12,201 nucleotides of DNA from Spirochaetaceae bacterium. Its GTDB lineage: Bacteria; Spirochaetota; Spirochaetia; Treponematales; Breznakiellaceae. A model generated the notes under the pieces. That model was not told the origin of the DNA. It searched no databases and saw nothing but the letters and a program-made list of their open reading frames with translations. The stretch spans positions 1 to 12,201 of the forward strand of contig JAIRSS010000091.1 in NCBI GenBank assembly GCA_031255315.1. The letters run 5' to 3'. The first letter of the stretch is position 1; each line of letters opens with the position of its first letter. This document shows positions 8,003 to 12,201 of the stretch, in pieces. The translations under genes and the position numbers were made by a program.

Positions 8003-8527
8003 ATGAAACGCGGCGCATTGATTTGTTTTTTATTTGTCCTGCTGGGGCGTTCTATGGAAGCCCAGCAGCTTACCCGTTTTGCGGTAGTGGACCTGCCCAA
8101 GGTGTATTCATCTTTTTTCCGGGATTCCCGGGCGGTGCGGGAATGGGAAGAACGGAGCGCCCGAATCCAGGCGGATGTAGACCGGATGAAGGAGGAAATC
8201 CAGTCCCTCCAAAGCGCCCAGTTGGATGCTTCGGCTGCCGGCGATGAGGCCCGCTCGCTCAGGCTGGAGAACGATATTTTCCGGAAATCCGAATACTTAA
8301 AAGAATACTTTCGGATTAAGACTGCGGAACTTAACGATCAAAAAAGCAAGCTGGCCCAATCGGGGACGTTTTTGGATCAGATATACAATGAAATCCGGCT
8401 TATCGCGGAAAGCGAGGGGTACAGTATGGTTTTAAATAAAGAAAATGCCGGCATACTTTGGTATAGCCCAACGGTTGATATTACTGAAAAATTGATTAAT
8501 AACTTGTTGGCCAAAGCAGGACGGTAA
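8003..8527 (+). CDS. OmpH/Skp-like periplasmic chaperone
   Basis: A 174-residue protein of the OmpH/Skp family, whose members hold unfolded outer-membrane proteins in the periplasm on their way to BamA. Residues 1-20 are a signal peptide ending MEA before Gln21. The mature protein opens with the family strand FAVVDLPKVY (compare IAVVD in Skp), followed by a long charged coiled coil at about residues 45-120 and a C-terminal small domain (GYSMVLNKENAGILWYSP) that completes the family fold; the chaperone normally acts as a trimer with tentacle-like helices. I use ATG at 8003, nine bases after AAGGTG; GTG at 8000 or 7991 would add one or four residues. It starts 18 bases after bamA and is presumably co-transcribed. 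The T. pallidum counterpart, TP0327, is annotated as OmpH. The family is clear; calling it functionally Skp is inference. Confidence 0.9.
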   Translation: MKRGALICFLFVLLGRSMEAQQLTRFAVVDLPKVYSSFFRDSRAVREWEERSARIQADVDRMKEEIQSLQSAQLDASAAGDEARSLRLENDIFRKSEYLKEYFRIKTAELNDQKSKLAQSGTFLDQIYNEIRLIAESEGYSMVLNKENAGILWYSPTVDITEKLINNLLAKAGR

Positions 8528-8534
8528 GGAGGAG
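8526..8534 (+). promoter_or_regulatory. Strong ribosome binding site without a matching AUG
   Basis: AAGGAGGAG overlaps the ompH stop codon (TAA at 8525-8527). This near-perfect Shine-Dalgarno sequence lies about 28 bases before the first ATG of mutS at 8561, far outside normal spacing. In the mutS frame the codons between are GGA GGA GTT ATC AGT TCT GCG GAT TCG AGC CCG, with no ATG, GTG, TTG or CTG. The site therefore argues for initiation at a rare codon, most likely ATC at 8537. Confidence 0.6.
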
Positions 8535-8560
8535 TTATCAGTTCTGCGGATTCGAGCCCG

Positions 8561-11287
8561 ATGCTCGATCAATACAGGCGAATAAAACAGGAAAATCAGG
8601 GGAACGTCTTATTCTTCCGTCTTGGAGATTTTTATGAGATGTTCGCCGAGGACGCGCTGGAAGTTTCAGCCCTGTTAAATCTCACCTTGACAAGCCGCAA
8701 TGGACTCCCTATGTGCGGGGTCCCCTATCACGCGGTGCGGTCGTATATTGCCCGGCTTCTGAAACTCGGCAAAAAGATCGCCGTCTGCGAACAAATCTCC
8801 GAGCCGGCCAAAGGGCGGGGGGTCATTGAGCGTAAGGTCGTGGAGGTGATCACTCCGGGAACCACGGTAGACGAGGATTATCTTGATACGGGAAGTTCCA
8901 ACTACCTGGCGGCTCTCGCCTCCACCTCCAAATTCGTCTCCCTTGCCTATATCGATCTTTCCGCCGGGGACTTCCATGCCACAGCATTCCCCTTTGAGGG
9001 GGCGGAGGAACGGCTTCGGCTAGAACTGGAACGGCTTCAGATCCGGGAGATAGTGGTCCAGGAATCCCTGCTGGAAGAAAAGCCCGCTCTGGCGGAGGCC
9101 GTCATGGAGAGGACGTCTCTCGTGGTAAACCGCTGGGCGGATTGGCTTTTCGACCAGCAGCGGGGCCGGGAACGGCTGGAAAAACAGTTCGGCGCCTATG
9201 CGTTGAGGAGTTTCGGCCTTGTGGACGATTCCCCGGAGATCCTTGCCGCCGGCGCCCTGCTGGATTACCTTGACGATACGGCCCAGAGCCTCATCCCCCA
9301 TGTCAGAGTTCTCTCCCTCTATGGGGATACGGACTATGTAGGCATAGACGAATCATCTATGCGGAATCTGGAACTTGTCCATAATCTCAGGGACGGGAAT
9401 ATCAAGTTTTCCCTCCTTGAAACGATGGATGAAACTCATACCGCTATGGGCCGGCGGCTTCTTAAACGGCGCCTCCTCCATCCCCTGCGGGATATTGACC
9501 GGATAAACCGGAGGCTTGACATGGTGGAAACCCTCTACCGGGATCAGGGATGCCTTTCGTTTATACGGGATATTCTGAGCAAAACCCCGGACTTGGAACG
9601 CCTCTGTTCCCGCCTGGCTATGGACAAGGCCCACGGCAAAGACATGGTTTCGGTGAAAAGCGCCCTTACCTCTTTCGAATTCCTGGAAGACGTTACTCGG
9701 GAACTTCCCCTGGTTTGTGAAACGCCCTCAGGGGTTTCTCCTGTTCCGGGGGCCGGGGAAAAATCCGATCCGGAAAAGTCCAATCTGAAGGATGACGCGT
9801 TCACGAACCTTATGGCCTTGAGGGATCTGCTGGATAACAGTCTTGCCGAGGAGCCGTCCACCCTCTTAACCGAAGGCAACCTTATCAGGGACGGGTTCAA
9901 CAAAAAACTGGATAAGTATAAGCGTCTTAGGGATAACGGCCGGCAGCTTTTGGGGGATTACCTTGAGGAGGAACGGCAAGCCACAGGGATTTCGAGCCTT
10001 AAAATACGGTATAACCGGCTTATAGGGTATTATTTTGAAGTAACCAACAACCATCTTTCCAAGGTTCCCGCTTATTTTATCCGCCGCCAAGGGGTCGTCT
10101 CCGGGGAACGGTTCACTACCGACCGCCTTGCCGCCCTGGAATCGGATATTAACGGCGCATCGGACAAGATCATAGAATTGGAAAAGCAGTTGTTCCTGGA
10201 AATACGGGAGCGGGCCAAGACGCTCATTCCCGAACTTTCCATCGCCGCCCAGCGTATTGCGGAGATTGACGCCGCCCAATCCCTGGCCCGATCCGCCGTC
10301 GTGCGGGGCTGGGTGCGCCCCCGGGTGGACAGCCGGAACTTCACCCATATCCAGGAAGGCCGGCATCCGGTAGTAGAGGCGCATCTTCCTCCGGGAGAAT
10401 TTATCCCCAACACCGTGCTTCTGGACGGGAACGGGATTTACTTCGTCCTTATCACCGGCCCCAATATGGCGGGCAAATCCACGTACCTGCGTCAAACCGC
10501 GCTCATCACCATCATGGCCCAGATGGGGAGTTTTGTCCCGGCCCGGGAAGCCGATATAGGCATGGTTGATCGCGTCTACTGCCGGGTAGGGGCTTCGGAC
10601 AATCTGGCCCGGGGAGAATCGACTTTTCTGACGGAAATGAACGAAACCGCCTACATCCTCCGTACCGCTACGGACCGGAGCTTGATTATAATGGATGAAG
10701 TAGGGCGGGGAACCGGAACCAACGACGGCCTTTCCATTGCTTGGGCGGTGAGCGAAGAACTGCTGGACCACATCAAATGCCGTACCCTTTTTGCCACCCA
10801 TTACCACGAACTTTCGGAACTTACCCACCAGCGTATGGCGAACCGCTCTATGGAAGTCCTTGAACAGGGGGGGGAACTGGTCTTTTTGCGTAAGCTCAAG
10901 GAGGGCCCTTCCACCGAATCCTACGGCCTCCACGTTGCCCATCTCGCCGGCCTTCCGGTCCGTGTTGTTTCCCGGGCTGGGCGCATCCTGGAGCGCCTCC
11001 GGGAACGGGGGCGTACGTTGGGCGAACCTCCGGGTTCAATTCAACGGGCCATTGAGTCAATACCTTCCTTCGACATCCCGCCGCCTGTCCAGGTAAAAGT
11101 GAAGGACGAACGTTACGAGCGTTTTATCGAAAATATTACCGCGCTGAATCCGGATCGCATGAGCCCTATGGAAGCTCTGAGCCAGATTTATATATGGAAA
11201 CAAATCTTCTCCGGCAGTCACATTGCTGTTTCCCGATCCTCCCGGACAACTAAACAGCGCCAGGGGCCGTCGCTGTTTGATTTGTAG
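8561..11287 (+). CDS. mutS: DNA mismatch repair protein MutS
   Basis: A 908-residue MutS1-type ATPase that binds base mismatches and small loops as a dimer and starts cytoplasmic mismatch repair. The N-terminal mismatch-binding domain has GDFYEMF with the Phe-x-Glu pair at F24 and E26, which stack on and contact the mispair. The C-terminal ABC-type ATPase has Walker A GPNMAGKST at 633-641, a signature region ARGESTFLTEM near 685-695, Walker B LIIMDE at 708-713 and FATHYHE with His747. The extreme C-terminus carries PSLFDL, resembling a beta-clamp-binding motif. The usual length is about 850-880; a Pro/Ser/Lys-rich insert near 381-412 accounts for the excess. The start is uncertain: the reading frame is open back to the ompH stop and encodes SSADSSP before Met1, matching the conserved TPM-type N-terminus of the family, and the ribosome binding site sits at 8526-8534. 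The true start may be a non-AUG codon, perhaps ATC at 8537. A G8 run at 10867-10874 is a possible slippage site. Identity is certain. Confidence 0.97.
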   Translation: MLDQYRRIKQENQGNVLFFRLGDFYEMFAEDALEVSALLNLTLTSRNGLPMCGVPYHAVRSYIARLLKLGKKIAVCEQISEPAKGRGVIERKVVEVITPGTTVDEDYLDTGSSNYLAALASTSKFVSLAYIDLSAGDFHATAFPFEGAEERLRLELERLQIREIVVQESLLEEKPALAEAVMERTSLVVNRWADWLFDQQRGRERLEKQFGAYALRSFGLVDDSPEILAAGALLDYLDDTAQSLIPHVRVLSLYGDTDYVGIDESSMRNLELVHNLRDGNIKFSLLETMDETHTAMGRRLLKRRLLHPLRDIDRINRRLDMVETLYRDQGCLSFIRDILSKTPDLERLCSRLAMDKAHGKDMVSVKSALTSFEFLEDVTRELPLVCETPSGVSPVPGAGEKSDPEKSNLKDDAFTNLMALRDLLDNSLAEEPSTLLTEGNLIRDGFNKKLDKYKRLRDNGRQLLGDYLEEERQATGISSLKIRYNRLIGYYFEVTNNHLSKVPAYFIRRQGVVSGERFTTDRLAALESDINGASDKIIELEKQLFLEIRERAKTLIPELSIAAQRIAEIDAAQSLARSAVVRGWVRPRVDSRNFTHIQEGRHPVVEAHLPPGEFIPNTVLLDGNGIYFVLITGPNMAGKSTYLRQTALITIMAQMGSFVPAREADIGMVDRVYCRVGASDNLARGESTFLTEMNETAYILRTATDRSLIIMDEVGRGTGTNDGLSIAWAVSEELLDHIKCRTLFATHYHELSELTHQRMANRSMEVLEQGGELVFLRKLKEGPSTESYGLHVAHLAGLPVRVVSRAGRILERLRERGRTLGEPPGSIQRAIESIPSFDIPPPVQVKVKDERYERFIENITALNPDRMSPMEALSQIYIWKQIFSGSHIAVSRSSRTTKQRQGPSLFDL

Positions 11288-11300
11288 CGAAGGGTTTCAT

Positions 11301-11322
11301 ACCCCGCCCTTCAGGGCGGGGT
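11301..11322 (+). terminator. Probable terminator of the tamB-mutS operon
   Basis: ACCCCGCCC at 11301-11309 pairs perfectly with GGGCGGGGT at 11314-11322 around a TTCA tetraloop, 13 bases after the mutS stop. The following TTGTTGATT is U-rich rather than a pure U run, so termination may be moderate. The stem is very GC-rich and nearly symmetric, so it could act on both strands, though no opposing gene is visible. Confidence 0.65.
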
Positions 11323-11381
11323 TGTTGATTCGGTGCAAGTGAAAAATCCCCGGAACAGGCTCCGATGTAAAAAAAGACGTA

Positions 11382-11410
11382 TTGACATACCTTTCCATAA
11401 GATTTATAAT
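11382..11410 (+). promoter_or_regulatory. Consensus sigma-70 promoter
   Basis: TTGACA at 11382-11387 and TATAAT at 11405-11410 are both exact consensus hexamers separated by exactly 17 bp. An A run (11369-11375) just upstream could act as an UP-like element. Transcription would start near 11417, giving a leader of about 67 bases before the ATG at 11484. This is the best promoter in the window and predicts strong, housekeeping-type expression of the DUF697/SPFH-like unit. Confidence 0.85.
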
Positions 11411-11483
11411 AATTACACGGTTGAGAGTTATGTTCACGTAATATCCGGCCTGTATTTATCTAATATGAATCGGAGGTATTAAA

Positions 11484-12062
11484 ATGTCCAATGATGATAA
11501 GACACCCCAGACTACGGTGAAGGGCCAGGCTAACAAGTCGAGCAATATTGGCGACCCGAAAAAGAATACACTGAAACAGATCATCAAAAACAGGGCCCTG
11601 CTTGCGGCCGGCCTGGGGTTTATGCCGGTTCCGGGTCTAAATCTAATTTCGACTACGGCTATCCAAATTTCCATGGTTCAATCCATAGCCAGTTTGTGCA
11701 AGGAAGAATTTAAGTCGAATCCTGATATGTACACTTTGAAGACGGATAAGTACTGGATAAAGAACATTATAACGTCGGTTTTGGGAGGATTGGCGGGTAG
11801 TGGCGGTTCAGGTGTTCTGGCGAAGGGTCTGTTGAATGTTCCGCTGGTAGGGCTTCCCCTTGCGGCCTTAACGGGTCCGGCTTTGCATGGAATTACGACC
11901 TACGCGGTTGGGCATATGTTTTTCTGTTATTTTGACTCAGGTGATGGATTCCTCAAAGCCAATACCGATGCGTTTGCCCAATGGTTTGAGGAAGGAATCA
12001 AGGAAGCCCGTGAAAAATTAGGGGATTTCATCGCCGGGAAGCAGAAAACGGCAATGTTCTGA
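11484..12062 (+). CDS. DUF697-like membrane-associated protein
   Basis: A 192-residue protein started by ATG with GGAGG at 11472-11476, seven bases upstream. The N-terminus (about 1-36) is hydrophilic and Lys-rich, without a signal peptide. Residues 38-72 form a hydrophobic helical segment containing the PVPG turn (48-51) followed by an AIQISMVQSIA helix; residues 95-150 are a second Gly-rich hydrophobic region with NVPLVGLP and a TTYAVGHMFFCYF ending. These two blocks match the pattern of DUF697 domains (YcjF-like, COG3597 type), which are often linked to small GTPases; no GTPase motif is present here. The C-terminus is a charged amphipathic helix. It is transcribed from a consensus promoter and its stop overlaps or closely precedes the SPFH-like gene that follows, so the two products may work together at the inner membrane. 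Function is not known; family assignment is by pattern only. Confidence 0.82.
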   Translation: MSNDDKTPQTTVKGQANKSSNIGDPKKNTLKQIIKNRALLAAGLGFMPVPGLNLISTTAIQISMVQSIASLCKEEFKSNPDMYTLKTDKYWIKNIITSVLGGLAGSGGSGVLAKGLLNVPLVGLPLAALTGPALHGITTYAVGHMFFCYFDSGDGFLKANTDAFAQWFEEGIKEAREKLGDFIAGKQKTAMF

Positions 12063-12082
12063 TGCCGGAGCGGGACAACACC

Positions 12083-12201
12083 ATGAGTAAAAAGGCGCGC
12101 AATATTATATTGCTCCTGAGCACGTATATAGTATTGGCGCTTTTGTTTATCTTGGTGTTTTTTGACCGCATGGTGATAACCGTACCGCCCGGTCATGTGG
12201 G
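12083..12201 (+). CDS. SPFH/stomatin-like membrane protein, N-terminal fragment
   Basis: Only the first 39 codons are inside the window; the gene continues past the right edge. After a basic start (MSKKAR), residues 8-27 form one transmembrane helix, followed by DRMVITVPPGHVG. A single N-terminal membrane helix followed immediately by a strand and a PGHVG-type turn is typical of SPFH proteins (prohibitin, stomatin, HflK/C, flotillin), which form membrane-associated ring or raft assemblies. An alternative in-frame ATG at 12062 overlaps the stop of the upstream gene (TGATG) and would add seven residues; GGAG at 12067-12070 favours 12083 although its 12-base spacing is long. Either way the two genes are tightly coupled. 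The family call rests on a short stretch and should be checked with the full sequence. Confidence 0.65.
   Translation, partial: MSKKARNIILLLSTYIVLALLFILVFFDRMVITVPPGHV

Noticed and set aside
9866..10942. 358-codon open frame on the - strand within mutS
   Set aside because: It lies entirely opposite a highly conserved MutS region, has no ribosome binding site or recognisable domain, and is explained by GC-biased codon use in mutS.
11301..11322. GC-rich hairpin as a possible end of an IS200/IS605-type element or REP sequence
   Set aside because: Only one copy is visible, there is no transposase or tnpB nearby, and its place right after mutS fits a terminator better.
11331..11375. Partial resemblance to a cobalamin-riboswitch-like core (GGTGCAAGTGAAAAATCCCC) and a small CGGA/TCCG hairpin
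   Set aside because: The rest of the conserved B12-box architecture is absent, and the segment lies upstream of the consensus promoter, so it would not be in the downstream transcript.

Overview
The window looks like chromosomal DNA of a spirochaete of the Treponema lineage. The strongest reason is the order tamB-like, bamA, ompH/skp-like, mutS, all on the + strand with short gaps; I recall the same order from Treponema pallidum (TP0325 to TP0328). The base composition, clearly above 50% GC by eye, and the first gene (a small hypothetical protein of a family I associate with termite-gut and other environmental treponemes) suggest a gut or environmental treponeme rather than T. pallidum. The host assignment is inference. 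All supported genes lie on the + strand; the long antisense ORFs are shadows of the real genes.

Layout: (1) positions 1-845 form a self-contained unit: a possible promoter with an overlapping dyad, a 220-residue hypothetical protein with an excellent ribosome binding site, and a good intrinsic terminator. Related ~20-bp GC-rich sequences lie before and after the gene, as if a paralogue or a copied cassette ended just left of the window. (2) 846-1047 is a non-coding leader with a perfect 8-bp inverted repeat just upstream of tamB. (3) 1048-11287 is a compact presumed operon: TamB-like inner-membrane-anchored AsmA/DUF490 protein, BamA with five POTRA repeats and a barrel, an OmpH/Skp-like periplasmic chaperone, then the mismatch-repair ATPase MutS. 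A hairpin at 11301-11322 probably ends this transcript. (4) 11382-12201 is a second unit driven by a textbook sigma-70 promoter (TTGACA, 17 bp, TATAAT). It encodes a DUF697-like membrane-associated protein and, cut by the window edge, a protein whose start resembles an SPFH (stomatin/prohibitin/flotillin) membrane protein.

How the genes fit together: BamA inserts beta-barrel proteins in the outer membrane, OmpH/Skp escorts unfolded outer-membrane proteins through the periplasm, and TamB bridges inner and outer membrane. The first three operon genes therefore form an envelope-assembly module. MutS is functionally unrelated but transcriptionally attached. The points most worth a second look are the mutS translation start (no ordinary start codon where the ribosome binding site and conserved N-terminus place it), a G8 tract inside mutS, and the DUF697/SPFH pair with its strong promoter. 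I see no mobile element, CRISPR array, tRNA or rRNA in the window.
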